Assembly (NCBI GenBank): GCA_942159475.1
Contig: OW804096.1
Coordinates: forward strand, 88,577,784-88,641,783
DNA: 64,000 nt
Source: Sthenelais limicola
Lineage: Eukaryota > Annelida > Polychaeta > Phyllodocida > Sigalionidae
Reading direction: 5' to 3'
Part shown: positions 31,470-45,402 of the stretch, one piece after another
Numbering within the stretch: position 1 is the stretch's first letter
Layout: every line of letters starts with the position of its first letter
The notes under the pieces: generated by a model
The model's input: the letters and a program-made list of their open reading frames with translations, nothing else
What the model was told of the DNA's origin: nothing
Database searches by the model: none
Program-made: the position numbers and the translations under genes

Positions 31470-31910
31470 TAAACATATCTATTTCAAACAGCTACAATCA
31501 TTTTTTTAACGCAATGACATACATTTTTTCCCCCCTATATATGTGTAGAATATTACCTGCACTATATGTGTAGAAAATTTTGGGACATTAGGAGTTTTCA
31601 TTTTTGTTTTATTCCCAAAAACAGTAAAAGAAAAATGCAGCTCTTCCCAATAGACTTGCATACTAAATGGGTACAACTGAGGGTACCCACAGCTAGCTCT
31701 GTTTCCCAACCATATGTCTATTTCAGACAGCTATGAAAAAAAATTAAAGTGATGACATATATTTGTTTTCCTTTTTATATGTAGTATATAACCTGCACTA
31801 TATATGTGTAGAAAATCTGGGGAATTTTTGGAATTTGAGGAGTAGCCATTAATTGTTTGTTTTATTCAATAAAACGTGAAAAAATGCGCCGTTTCTCCAT
31901 AGACAGCAAT
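31470..31910. repeat. Diverged tandem duplication, about 220 bp per copy
   Basis: The segments from about 31478 and 31712 share colinear landmarks: TATTTCAAACAGCTA or TATTTCAGACAGCTA, GATGACATA or AATGACATA, ACCTGCACTATAT, GTGTAGAAAAT, TTTTATTC, and TCCCAATAGAC or TCCATAGAC. Function unknown. Confidence 0.55.
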
Positions 31911-32353
31911 ATAGAGGAATACTACGTAAAATGCCCGTATATATGGTATATGAAAAAGGGGGTCGTGGCAGCGAATAGTAGCATTTGCCTTTAATTTTGA
32001 GAATTATGCAGTTAATAATCTTAGAATAGGTATTACTGATTTCTACGCCAAAAAGAACATCTCTCAGAGAGAAATCAACCCGGTTATTTTTTCTACTGAA
32101 AATTCTTTCACCTTTCTGTCCAGAGTCTAAAAAAGGGTCTATGAGACAGTGATGGGGAGGATGTCTTGGCCAGTTAATATGGCAGTCTTCTTGGCAGGCA
32201 GAAGAACATTTGATTTTAAAGGTCATCTCTTCTTGCCACCTTCATGCTTTCCTCAAAGGAAAGCAACAGACAGATCATCTAGATAGACATCTTTTGTTGC
32301 CTCCAGACCGTGGGACCTGTAGGAGTGCCTCATACTTAACTCTTTCTGGCATG

Positions 32354-33785
32354 CACTCTAAGAACAAAGGGTTCTAACAAGAACCCTTAAGGGTTCTTCG
32401 GCTTGTCGACATGGCAGAACCCCTAAGGGTTCTTGTTAGAACCCTTTTTTGAGGGTTCTAAGTAGAACCCCCGTTTTGGGAATAGGCAGGGTTCTACATA
32501 GAACCCTGGATTTGAAGAACCCTGAAAATGTCCGGGGTTCTTGATAGAACCTACAGTTGATTTTAATATTGTTTTTATTGCTGAAGTAACATCACTTTTC
32601 ATCAAATTATTCAACATATTCCATTTCATGGTGTGGATAGTATTTTCCCTTATTCTTCAGTGAGTATTCCAGTCAATACTTCCTTTCTTCCTTCCATTCT
32701 TATCTCCTAGAAAAAAGTTTGACAATATTAAGTAAAGATGTACATACACATGTACTGAATTTTAACAAAATATGAAGAAAAATCTTTAAATGAGAGATAA
32801 ACATTTCACTATTAAACCAGTATGTTACTGTGCATTAAGAACTTATTCACAATGGAAATATCATTCTTTGATACCAAATAAGAATTAAAGTACAGTAAGT
32901 ATAAAAAGACAATTGCTCTATAACCAGCTCCTCTACTTAACTTATGAATAGGTTCCATGATGTAGAAGGTCAGAGACCCCATTGGTTGTTGAAACATTCA
33001 TCACATCTTTAATCTAGGTGTCTGCCTTGCTTGGCAGGCTTCAAATATATCCCACCGTCCTTGGTCTGTCTGGCTGGACACAGAATGTGAGCATATATCC
33101 TGGGAATAAGTAAAACATAATTAATTAATACAAAAGTTAAGTTATACTACTTAGGAATATGAAGGTAAATTAGTGTATAGAGCTGATGTGAGAACAAACG
33201 TAGTAGTAATATATAAACTTACCTTGACTCCCATACTGGTCAGTCAATTTAAAAATGTCCTTCACTTCTGGCCGTTAGAATGTAAGTGAGTATGTTAGCA
33301 AGCCATACACCTCCCGTCACACATCACTGCCCCGTCCAAGCGTAACTGGGTCACCTCTACCACACACGTCCAGTGCTCTCTCAAGCTAGAGTCCCAGATA
33401 GGCCTGCATGAGCCGGGCATTGGGGTGTGACGGATTCCCGGCCCCTGCACTCAAACAATCACTGACCATAAGCAACTGAAAATTGCACTACTAGATATGT
33501 ATAGAGAATTGTTTCCTGATGTATAAGTATGATTGTTTTTAAATGGTCTCCCGTTTTTTCTCCCGTTCAATGGTCATACGGTTAGGTCGATGTTTAGCTC
33601 CACTTTGAGCTAAAGAAACCTTCAAGTGCACAAAGAACCCTTAAATCGCTGAAGAACCCCTATGGTTCTAGATGGAACCCCCGGTGGTCCCGAAGAACCC
33701 TTTTAGGTGTCGAAGAACCCTAGGGTTCTTGGTAGAACCATGGGGTTCTATCTAGAACCCAAAAGAACCCTTTTTTCTTAGAGTG
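32354..33785. mobile_element. CACTA-like non-autonomous element with AGAACCC subterminal repeats, 1432 bp
   Basis: Termini CACTCTAAGAACAAAGGGTT and, reversed, CACTCTAAGAAAAAAGGGTT. The dinucleotide TG flanks both ends. Both arms are packed with AGAACCC or GGGTTCT in both orientations. The CAC-type terminus, subterminal motif arrays and very short duplication resemble EnSpm/CACTA elements of animals (inference). The core (about 32945-33290) is shared with the element at 44362. Confidence 0.7.
33100..33222 (-). other. 123-bp intron-like segment in the element core
   Basis: On the minus strand AGTCAAG|GTAAGT (33217-33222) is a consensus donor and TTCCCAG (from 33100) a consensus acceptor. The sister element has the same two sites the same 123 bases apart. 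Confidence 0.55.
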
Positions 33786-36700
33786 TGTGTGTGAAGGATA
33801 CTTCCGCGATCCAACCTTTTCAGCAGTCTTAGCCATAAACTCAGGCGTAGTTCCAGGGTCTCACCTACCAATGAAATCTTCTCACAATATTGTTTACCTA
33901 AACATGCCCAAATTCCTTGAGCGGGCCAATAATTAAACCCCAATTCTTGTTTGAATATTAATCGCGGTTGAATACATCTGCTAGACTAAGTCTGCTATTA
34001 AGATGGTTCGTTTGGACAATGTACTTGATTCCCGTGTCATCATTTATGTTGACATTAAAAATGTTCGAGTACCACGCTGAAGTAATTTAAGAAATATTTT
34101 CCCTACAACATGTAGGTTTATTTCCATTGTTGACTATTCATTTAAACCATCGTTCCTTTGAAGATTTCTAAAATTTCTCTCATGGTTTAAACCTCTTATG
34201 ATGTAAATTGTCTTTGATATTTGAGTACAAGCATTCCTTCTTTAATCACCGCACCGTCTCTGCCCAATTATATATCTAATTACAAACAAGCCTTGCTCAG
34301 AAATGGGACGCGAAGTTACATTTCCAAAATTATGTCAAACAGACCCTGTGCAAGGATACTGAAAAGAGAGGAGAGAGAGACTCCTGGTAAAGCCTGGTTG
34401 TTTTTGTTTGCAGATGACATGTACAACATGATGGATGAGACAGGCTCACACACAATCCCCTGTCCTACCTGTATACTTCTGTGCTATAACTTAATTTTAA
34501 CACCAACTTATGTTTGTTGCCCTCGATTCTTAGACTTATGGCAAGAGGACAGAGTGAGTTCGCATGCCCAATGTTGTCATGTTCTGTCGCAGATTTTCAT
34601 TTTAAATCTATATGTGGTTCTGCATATTGACGGTTTATTTTGAAAAATGTTGCAAGGTCAGGATTTGGAGACACAAATTATAACGCCTCATTTTAGCATC
34701 CAGAGTAGTTTTGCAGAGGAGTGAGAGGGGGAGCCACCATCCAGGACCCATGGATACAACAGTTACCTCTCATGTAATGAATGTTCATAGTTGGACGCCG
34801 ACCTTGTACTGCCATTTCACACAAAGACGTTTGGGACAGTGTCACTTAGACTGCAGCTATTGCATTGCACGATAATAGTACATGATTTAGGTAAATTTAA
34901 AGCTCCATTCAAACATGTAATAATGTACTTATAAATGACAATGTGGGATATCCCTAATTACAAAAGAGCTGTGGGATGTTCAGCGAATTGTGTGCATCTT
35001 GAAATTCAACTATCTAATCTTGATATAACAGTGAAACCTCAGCATTAGTTCACCGCAAGATAAGATTTCAACTTTGTTTGTTCATAAAATATTTGCGTGT
35101 AAGTTACTCATATCACGTGAATAACGATCCCTTTCAAGCACAATGTCTAATGACATAGTATGTTGCATAACCTTAACGGTAGTAAATAATATTCTGTTCA
35201 ACAGCTTGCTTTTAACACAAAATAACAGTTTCACTCGAATAGGGAAAGGGGGGGGGGGGAAGGGGTAAAAAGAAGAATGCTGTGCTTGACAGGCTTACGT
35301 GATGATAACCAAATCTATTCAAAACTTATAATAATACTCCTAGTGTGGCCACTTACCGCGCGACAAAGATGCCCACAAGATATAACATATTCGAGAAAGC
35401 CATTAAATCATTTCTTTCCCAGGGGCCATGCTACTCGGGGAAAACTTAGCGGGCATATGTAGAAAACCTCCAACAAAAGGCAGTCTAACGAGTTCATTTT
35501 CTAGTGATAAATGAGCCTTGCTGGTTGGTGGTACGGATGAGGACGATAATTTCAGGAGGAGAGAGTGTTGAGGGAAGAGACGGGGTGCGATGCCCCCGTC
35601 TCAAGCACCCCATGCCGTCGCACCCTGTAAACTAGTCATTGTGATATGCACAAAAGGAAAACAGGAATCCAGAGAACATACTCCAAACAAATCCTGGAGG
35701 AACATTCTAGACAGGAAAAATAAGGTAAGCAAAAACAAATGAAATCTTGTAAACAGACACGCAGGTAGGTGGAAAACTCTGTGCCAGCTCGTGAATCGCC
35801 ATATGTTAGAGTTTGCCAATTCAAAAAAGACCACCAGCATTTCAAAATGGGATTGTATTCGGTCGTTGAAAGGTGAAGCAGATATCGAGGGTTGTCCATG
35901 GGTGGTGATTAAAATTGAGTTCAAAAGAGCACAATATGTTGCAAGTAGGAGCCCAGGCGGTGGGACTAATACATCACTGTACCGTTGACAAGCGTGAAGA
36001 ATACAGCCAGTCGGCGACCAGCGGGAGGCAAGGCCGACGATACACCCTAGCCATAGCGCTCACTTTCCCGGTCTCGGCGGGCATAGTTGCTGCCCTCGCC
36101 GTCCTGCGCCCATCAGAGAAGCACATACATCTTCCTGTGTGCTTTCAGTGTCTTGAGTACCTGGAGATCGACGGGTTTTTTTCTATCAAATATTTGATAC
36201 TCTTACCTTAAAGAAATATTAGCAATATGTGTGGACTTCGCTTAGTCAGGTGTAAATGATTCATTTCGAGAGAGAAAAAATCAATACACATTATGATTAT
36301 ATGATGTTTATATATTAGTAGTATTCTTTGTTTTCAAAGTTTGAAGGCAGGTTCACCTGAATCCCGAATAAAGCTCTCTAAAACATGAAATATCTAGAGC
36401 AAGAAAAATAACCTATTAATTTAACTGGGCAGGTACGTCCAATATTCAATGTTATGAAAAAGAAAACTGGTATCACTATTTTGAATATTATTTGACCCTA
36501 CAGCATTTTCGCTGAGGATATCCCTTAGGGATTGAATGATTTACTACCTCTAATTAATCAAGTTGAATTTAGAGTATACATATAACGTCCTTCTTCAAAT
36601 TATCTACGGAGCGGACCTATCGGAACAACTTTCCTTTTCCATCCGCTTCATATCTAATCTTGTCATTAATTCATTGATAATAATTTCATTAAGAATATGT

Positions 36701-39700
36701 ATTGATGGTCGCGCCTTATATGATTAAATAGTGTATATCGACAGGTGGTTATTTGGACTATCTATATCTATAATATATCATATATATGAATCAGGTTATG
36801 TACAGTAATAAGGTACAACAAGTTCGGAGTTTTCCATATTTTCCATACTGATATCCCAGGTATACAGATCCATTACAGATTCCAAACACAGATTCCAAAT
36901 GCCAGTTACGTATATACAACCAAATGATGTAAAAATTATATATATACAATTTGTATATCATTTACAACATACATTCAATATATAGCCCACTTGAGTTTAC
37001 AATGTGTAATTCGGATGAAGCCACCGGGAACAATGGGAATAAAAGTAGTAAAAACAATAGAACTCTGAATATTCAACGAGGACATTGGCAGGAGATAAAA
37101 TGTTAATGCTTTGATGTTAATATTCTCGTAGAAATCATTAAAAATGGTCGTGAGCAATTATATAAATATCAAGGCTTCAGCACTCAAATTCTTTCCATTG
37201 GACAATTTGACCCAGTCAATTTCATTATTGGTATTTATTTTACTATTAATCGATACTTGTTTAAAAAAGTACTTTTACCATTTATATAAGCAAAAATATA
37301 AAAAACGCTTTACTCTCAATCAAATACAATCAATGATCTAGACAATTGATCTAATTTTCATAGCACCCATTTCCTCTAAGTCTTTTTTCGAAAGATGTAG
37401 AACTCATGTCTTTCGTATAAAACCAAATACGTTTTAGAGCCACTTTAGGTACACGTGTTCCCAAACTGTGCATGGAATGGATATCTAGTAAAAATGGCGT
37501 AAATGACCAATAACTAAGCAGGGCCTGGGAATAATTTTTTTAAAGATTCCACATTTCATTAAGGCACGCATTAGAAAATTCCTGGCAACTAAGAGTGAAG
37601 ATAGCTGCTAAATATTTAGTGTGGAAAGACAAACTAGGAACAGAGGGAAATGGGGGAAAAGAGTGCACTAAAGGCAACACCAATCCATCGACTTGTTTTT
37701 ATCGGTCAGTTGCTGCGGAAATGTAGTCAATTTTTTATAAGTTTCTTGGCGATTCAATTTGCAAAATTGGCCTTGGTTACGCTCGACAATGCGCCATAAT
37801 TTATTCACATTCGGGCTTCCTTTTTGGAGGCTTCCCCTTGTCGGAGAGGACGTATTATATTCACGATGGCGGCACTGTTTATTGGCCCCTTTCCTCACCC
37901 ATCCAGTCGATAATGCAAAGGAACGCCCAGTTCCCCTCTGCTGGCTCGGTCGATGAGCACTCCAGCATTAGAATCGGGTTGGCACGCCTGAATGTCTCTT
38001 AAATCCTTACTTTCTGCGGATAAGTCCATCGTCCCTTTCTAAAGCCATGAATATATTATTGATGGCAACATGAAACATTTTCGATTTCTCTATACTTGTA
38101 AAGGAAGTAAGAATATAATATAATGTAATAAAGAAACATAACATAAAACATCATATATACTTGTCCCATAGTAATAGGCAAAATACATACCTGCAAGTCC
38201 ATGAATGAATGATATGAATTCGGTGACCATGATATTAGAGCAATAATCTGTGTTAACACTTTAGTGAGGCAATATGGCTCATGTGATGTTAATCTTTAGA
38301 AGAGTTTATTCGTGCGCTAGCTGGCTACGCTGGTGCCACCTATATACCGTACCCCACCCTCTCTTGCCTCCACCACGCGAACCCTCCACTAATCAATCAT
38401 CCAGCCATGATTGATCTCTATCAGCAGTAAGCAGCAGAACCCTCTCATCAACCACTCTCCATTCTGCATGAACCATCCAGAACATGGCCACCACCCTAAT
38501 GGATGCCATTGGCCAAATACGTCCCAGGCAAAACCCTGACCTTCAGTACAACCTACACACCATTGCCTTATATGGATAATCAAGCACAACCCAATGCCGC
38601 TTCGCTTACCAGTTCATATAATTCTTTTATTATATTGATTGAATTGTTGAAGGGTTTTTTTGCCATTTCAATAATAACCCTCCCTCGTCATGATCCTCTA
38701 TGGTGCACTGACAGTTGGAAACAAAGATCTTTTGCTATTCATTGTGACCCGTGGCATATATAAACCTCTAATTAATGTAATTATTTTCTCCGTCACTCAA
38801 AACTCCGAAAATGATAAGTCTGGACAAATGTTTTGGGAAAAAAAGATTTGAGTAATTATACTTCGATTCAAAACAGCCAGTTTATTGGGAAATGTTTTTC
38901 AATCCATCTTTATAATTATGGTTATCAATTCAAGCATCATATACACTGTCGTCAACATTTTCAGTAGAGCCTATTATTCCATCGTATCCTCCTGGGCAAG
39001 GTGACTCTTTGCACAATCAAAGCTGAATTTAATTCATATTGAATATGCCATGCGCCACCTTTTACCAGAACGAATGTATAAGAAATTAGCATTTGGCTAA
39101 CACAAAGAAATCGGAGAAAATAACTACCATATAACAATCCTTTCCGTCAAATGTGCGTCCCTTTATGATAAATGATCAAGTATCGTGCTCGAGTTTTTCT
39201 GTACAGATACATATATATGGATATCTACAATATTATAGTCTGCCTCTGAAACACAGGTGGGCTTTTTCTTTTATCTACGTTCGATGGATAACAGTTACTC
39301 GGCCTTGCGCATTCAGCATATAGAGATCACATGTGTCTGAATTTCTCTGCAACATTCCACATATATACGTCTTTTGATGGTAACATAGAGATGATGTTGA
39401 TGATTTGAGGTATTGTAGCTTGTGTTTGTGTTCGACATATACAGTGGGAGATGTACCATAAGATGGATTATTCTAATTTCTGATAACACAAGGCAAAAAA
39501 TAGGTGCACGTGTTTCGGTCTCAAACCAGCTGAAAAATAGGTATAGGAGAGGGTATTTTTTTTAAGAAACCACTGTAATTAAACACTTTAATTAACTTTT
39601 TTTTTATAAAACCAAATCTGTGGGTGTGAAACTTCCCTGTTTTGGGCACATCTTTTAATTATGAGTGGGAACTCAGGAATAGTGTATAACAGTTACTGAA

Positions 39701-42700
39701 TACCAAAACGAAATTTATTCGTCTTTTATTGTCTTTGGTAGACATTTTTATTGTTATTTTCTTTAAAAATTCACACTACCGTCCATGAAATTTTACACTA
39801 TAGGCGTCCTGCTCCATTCCATTACAAGACGAAGATCTAACAGTCCTTTTATGAAGGATTTGACTTTCAATAGTCTGTAAATATTTTTGAAGTTGGAAAC
39901 CTTTAATAGAAGCGTGTGTATCAGACATCAATTTTCATGGGGATTCCACTCGGGAAAAAAAGATAGCATTGAGGCTGCCGAACTAAGTACAAGCGCAAAA
40001 TGTAGCCTTGGCGCGACCTTGCTTTTTGGTTTTACATGTATTCCATCAAGTCGTTTGATCAGGTGGGCTTTGAAGATACACTACTGACATGTAAAAGGCT
40101 TTCACAAAAAGATGCCTTTCATCAAATCCACATATAGCCGCTGTATGCCCACCAGATATAAACGAGGCATGGATCCATTTGATGGGTTCGTACTTCATGA
40201 ACCAACCCTCACATGCTGGACAGTTGTGTATCGAAGTTGGCCTCTGGGAGTTGTGGAGAGCAAGTGTTTCCCCAGCGACCAACGGGAATTGCTTGTCTGG
40301 TGCATACGTTATTGTGCAAACACAGTAAATACACTCATTAACGATATTAGTCGTGTTGCCTTTTGATGTTCACCAACCATGTTGGCAAACTTATATATAG
40401 TACAATGGTAAAGATGGATGTACCCTCTAAGTGGTGTGTATATAATAGAATTATTCTTCTACACCGGATAGGGTAGTCGCGAATGCATATATAGTGTGTA
40501 GAAATGGGTGGTCTAACTTTTGTTCCATATATCCACTAGGAAATGTCCCATGTATAGAGTGTATAAAGAGAGGCAATGGTATTGATCTATTATAATGTGA
40601 TGTATTGCTTTTTCGTGTGCGCAAGGCCCGCTGCACTTACAAGGGGCTTATTGGAGTGGGATCTAGGCCTGAAAGCTTCGGTAATTTGGAGCTACGATTA
40701 CTATGGCGGCCTGATAAAGGTAATGAGGCTGAATGAAGCAGGGACACTCCCATTCGATTTATTTCCCCCTGTGCTTTTACTGCAGTATCCAGGGAGTCCC
40801 ACAAGTTATGACCTTCCTTCCCGGATAGCATAATATAACCTTCTTCCTCCTTTCATATGAACTATATTTGAGGCGCGCCCAAGCAGCCTTGCTTGCGGCG
40901 AGGTTTTATATATATATATCTAGATAGTAGCCTCAGGATCGAGATGGGGGCGAAGAACATAAATAACTCCGCTCCAAATATTAACACTGATAGATCCACA
41001 AATGTGTGGCGGTGTCACAGACACCAAGGCAGAGAGAACTGCGCCAGTGTTATAGTTGTATCTCACGCAAATGGGCCACAACAACTTGGCTCAGACGTGG
41101 ACCTTGTCGGTAGAGCCGAGTACTTCAGACATGAAGGTCTTGCATAGACTGGCACATACTACATGACCTTTACGACCGGTGTGCCGATATAACCTCACCT
41201 TTGTATTCCTCCTTACAAAGGGTGCAGGTAAACAAATTTCCCATTTCCATGTGCAGCCTGAACCAGAAGCCTCTTCTTCTCACACTTAAAAGATTTGGGC
41301 GCAAAGAAGAGAATGAAAAATGTCCATATGTGGGTATCTTATATCGTATGAAGCATGTCCCCACGTCGAGTGTTCTTGTTTTGATGACTCATCCTAAACA
41401 GACAAAGAACTCTCATACATACCTTCCGAGGAAGAAAGAATAAACATAAACGTTATGCAGTTTTGCGTCCCGAACATTGAAATTCAAATAAAACGTGTCC
41501 TGATCATGAACAGATGATTTAACACAACGTATCCATGGCAGTCGGGTATACTTATATGGATCCAGACGTGCGCAGTATTATGTTATCTGGACTTGTCATC
41601 CATCGGGGGAAACGTTTCATGTATGGTAATGAGCATTATAATATATTTATTTTCGTACTTAAAACGAATGACAATGTTATATGTACCGAGTTTGATTGGT
41701 GGGGGTGGGGGGGTATTTCTTTCTATTTTTCCCTTTTGTCTTTTGTTCCCACTATGAAAAATATGTAGATCTGCACATAGCCTCCGATATATCTCTAGTG
41801 ACGCCACCATAATCACTATCGCTTTACGCGCGTCTCAAATTTTAAAAAACCGCAATAATTTGTACACATATTCTCTATGTGGCAAACAAGCTTGACTTGA
41901 GTGTGGAAAGCTAGGCTGTGGTTGTTCCGGCTCTCCACCGTCCTCAGTAGGTGGTGGCGACGACGTGTCTACTGCCCTCTAGTATCGACACTCTTAACTA
42001 GCGTTCGGCTGTCGCGACCAGGCCGATGAAACACATATGATAACCTACTCAATTACCGCCCGGTCTGCGAAATTCCCAATTAAAGCAGATTTGTTCGTCT
42101 TCTATGTCAAATTGCCAAGTGGATTTTTATTGAGGAGCCCTCGCCCGCGGGGTTGACATTGTTGTTCTCTAGTGGTTGGTATACAAATGATCACTTAATA
42201 CGATACATGATGTACAAGGGTGTCTGTGTAAAATAGTTTTGAAAGCAAATTAAATTGTGTATTTTACACCTCTACATAATACGGTCTTTGTGATTTTAAG
42301 TACTAAAAACTATCCACACCGAATATGGTAATATATTAAGGATATTATATATTGTTTACCTCAAGAAGACTTGATATTCTGGCAGGTGGTTGGACTTATT
42401 TGGTTGGAATTATTTCCGAACTATTTCCCGAATATCATTGTAATCAATATTAGTATTATGGAAATATAATTAGTGTATATTCAACTTCAAACTTCTGCTC
42501 ATAGGTGAATCGATGACTGAACGCGGTCAAAGTACCATTTCGTATTGTGATACTGATTCAATTTTAAATAGTGTCTCTGTAATGCATGCATGAATCACTT
42601 GACGCAGTGCATTGTGCCATAATTCATGCGACACAAGAAATTCTGAAAGGGTACAACTCCGCATTTGCAACATGCGTGTTCAGATTACATTGAGTGATCA

Positions 42701-43981
42701 GGGTTGTCTCAGAAAATGCGATGACCTAATACCGATTATGTTTGTCGATGCCCTTTCTTCGAAATTGTTCACAGCATGTAGGAAAGACGTTATTGTGCAT
42801 GTACAGCCTTTAATTTATACATTGTTTCATAAAAATATCTGCCACACATTTATTTTTGTTTTTTAAAAATATTTATTAATATGACAATATAAAATAATTT
42901 CATTTCGAGAATTTTACGCCAGCATGCATTATTAGCCTACATTAAATTTTGTTAATTTCTAATAGTGTTGAATGTACTGACCCACATTGCATCGAGGCAA
43001 AGCTATTTCAATAACTTATTCATTTTAGACAGCTGTGTATAATGGCGCTATATATCTCCATCTATATCATCTAGAGTATGAATGCTAGAGTAGTTCTTTA
43101 CTTATCATCATTCAAATAATGACATTCTATCTAGTTCGTAGTTTAGGATCATTGACTATAGGAGAGTGCCTTAAATGTTTTCTTCGTTTCTTAAAGGTAT
43201 ATAGGTATCGAGGTAACCTGATATGTTGCGTTTATTTCATATGATACCCAGAGTTGGTGGGCAAAATGTGCCCCTCGCATAAAACGTGTCCCTATACAAA
43301 TTAAGTTTTTAAAAGAAATGGAATACTATTCACTAATATTTGTTCTGGGCTTTTTGGTGCTGAGTATCAAGAGTGTACCTTGATTACACATGAAATTATG
43401 GCACTCTCACGCATAATTGATCTGTACCAAAGAGCATTATATATATAGATAGTATTCCTGCATATAGAATTATATTTTAGTACTTCACGTCGCGTTCAAT
43501 AAACTGCTGAACAAAAATCATTACGAGATGTTTTCAGTTGAGTTGTCTCCACCTTCTTCATATTAATTTTAGTACTTCGTCAATGTATTACCCACAGAAA
43601 AGTGTGAATAGTACTTTTATAGAAAGATGCAAAATAACATTTAGTAATATTGCAAGCATTCGCATACCTTTCCCTCCCCCAATCCCTCTAATTTGAATAG
43701 AGTCTTAATTAAGACACTCAGATGTATATCGTTTCCGATTTCGGATAAACCTGTCTGTCAAGCTTCCCCAATCTACATTAAAAGAACGTAATGGCTTGCA
43801 CGGTCATACATGTGTATGTATAGGAAAATATCTTCTTTTTTTTGTAAAGATACTTCCTGAATTCCTACCATTGGCTGTGAACATCTGAATACTATATAGC
43901 TCAGTTTACAATACTCACTCAATAAAATTGTCCACTGTCGGTCGTTATTGCCAAGATCCCACGAAAGATCTGTTCCCACAG
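33786..43981. other. Ten kilobases of gene-poor sequence
   Basis: AT-rich with a G-run at 35250-35262 and scattered TA-rich stretches. A frame near 35990-36150 (plus strand) has raised GC and a hydrophobic segment (YTLAIALTFPVSAGIVAALA) but no splice signals I trust. No RNA genes or domains found. Parts could be intronic or conserved non-coding DNA of a neighbouring gene. Confidence 0.4.
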
Positions 43982-44228
43982 AGAGGGTATATTGCTGCAT
44001 TGTAGAGGCTCGTGTAATCGAAGTGATAATTTGGCGCGGCGCGTCGCGTCACCTGGAGAGCGGCAAGGACTGCCTCGGACGACCGGGCGTCCGACGCGGG
44101 ATCTCCCGTGCAGACCACGGGGGGTACTGGCGTGTGTACGGTGACGAGGCCGTCCGACCGTCGGTGGGTGGACGGGAATGGGCGCGAAAATTGGCCATCC
44201 ATCACATGTACAAGAGCGTTGATCACAG
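43982..44228 (+). CDS. Candidate host coding exon, function unknown
   Basis: A GC- and CpG-rich island in AT-rich surroundings. An acceptor-like TGTTCCCACAG ends at 43981 and a donor GATCACAG|GTGGGT follows 44228. One plus-strand frame is open across the whole 247 bases, with clear GC bias at third codon positions in its GC-rich part. It reads SGKDCLGRPGVRRG, then GYWRVYG and GGREWARKLAIHHMYK. A minus-strand frame is also open, so strand is not certain. I do not recognise the family. Confidence 0.4.
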
Positions 44229-45099
44229 GTGGGTCACGGCGCCCCAGCGTTAACTGTAGCACGGGCCAGCAAGCGCCTAATGCTGTAGAGAAAAGGAAGG
44301 AAGGTATCTAATTAACTTGAATGATGAAAATGTATCCTGTATGATGAAGCCTATTCTGATACACCCTAAAAACGGATTGGTTAAATTGAACAAGATATTG
44401 GTTAAATTTAACCAATCTGGATGGTAGATATGTGTCCAACCAATGTGTTGGTTAAAATAACCAATCTAGTTTGGGTACCCGTTTAACCAATGTATATTGG
44501 TTAGTTTATAACCAATATCAGTTGGTCATTTTAACCAATCTATTGGTAGATATATAAAGGTTTAACCAATGCATATTGGTTAGTTTATAACCAATATCAC
44601 TTGGTCATTTTAACCAATCTATTGGTAGATATATAGGTTTAACCAGTATATTGGTTGATTTATAACCAACATTTCTTGGTCATTTTAACCAATCTATTGG
44701 TAGATATATATAGGTCAGGGGGTCACAACCAATCTACTTTGGTTAGAATAAGATTATTATATATTTTATTTATTCTTAGAAAATCATCATTTCATCATTT
44801 TGGTTCATCATTTCCTGGTTGTTGTAGGCCCACTCCTGTCTACCAGCTTCTGTAAAGAATAAAATACAGCTCTATATTTGGTGCCATGCAAACACAAATA
44901 ATTATGTTAAACGATTTTCCTTGACCCCTCCTAAGCAATATTTTACCAGTTTGCTTTGAAGCTTTGTTCCATTCCCAGTCATACAATGTATGTTAATCTA
45001 TGAACTGTATGAATAGGTTCTACTTATGTTGTAGAAGGTAGGAGGCCCATTGGTCATTGAAACATCCATCACATTTCTATAGGTGTCTGTCTTGCTTGG

Positions 45100-45380
45100 A
45101 AGGTTTCAAATATATCCTACCCATCCTAAATCTGTCTGGCTGGATCCATAATATGGGCATGTACCTGGGGATAAATGAAATATAATTGATTAATTCAAAA
45201 GTCAATTTATACTACTTAGGAATATGAAGGTAAATTAGTGTATAGGGCTGATGAGAGTAAAAACGTACTAGTAATATACAAACTTACCTTGACTCCCATA
45301 CTTGTCAGTCAATTCAAAGTGTACTTCCTTCTCTTCTGGCAGTTGGATTGTAAGTGGATTGCAGCCTCTGTCTGCCACAA
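45100..45380 (-). pseudogene. Two-exon coding remnant in the element core
   Basis: On the minus strand a frame reading NPLTIQLPEEKEV and FELTDKYGSQ reaches the donor AAG|GTAAGT (45282-45287). Spliced to the acceptor ending at 45165, it continues about 18 codons in frame to a stop. The element at 32 kb keeps a matching KLTDQYGSQ at the same splice point. This could be a decayed transposase exon pair or a captured host gene fragment. Confidence 0.45.
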
Positions 45381-45388
45381 ACCCCTCG

Positions 45389-45402
45389 CCCCCCCCCCCC
45401 CC
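45389..45402. repeat. C homopolymer
   Basis: Fourteen C residues inside the TTGGTTA-type element, just upstream (in the minus-strand sense) of its coding remnant. Confidence 0.9.

Noticed and set aside
34221..34643. 140-residue frame containing LFLFADDMYN, reminiscent of an RT FADD box
   Set aside because: No other RT motif lies around it in any frame, so the match is chance.
35990..36150. GC-rich frame with a hydrophobic segment
   Set aside because: No trustworthy splice sites or homology; could be a signal-peptide exon but the evidence is too thin to list as a gene.
43945..44262. Minus-strand frame across the 44-kb island
   Set aside because: The plus-strand reading has better splice signals and codon bias; kept only as an alternative.
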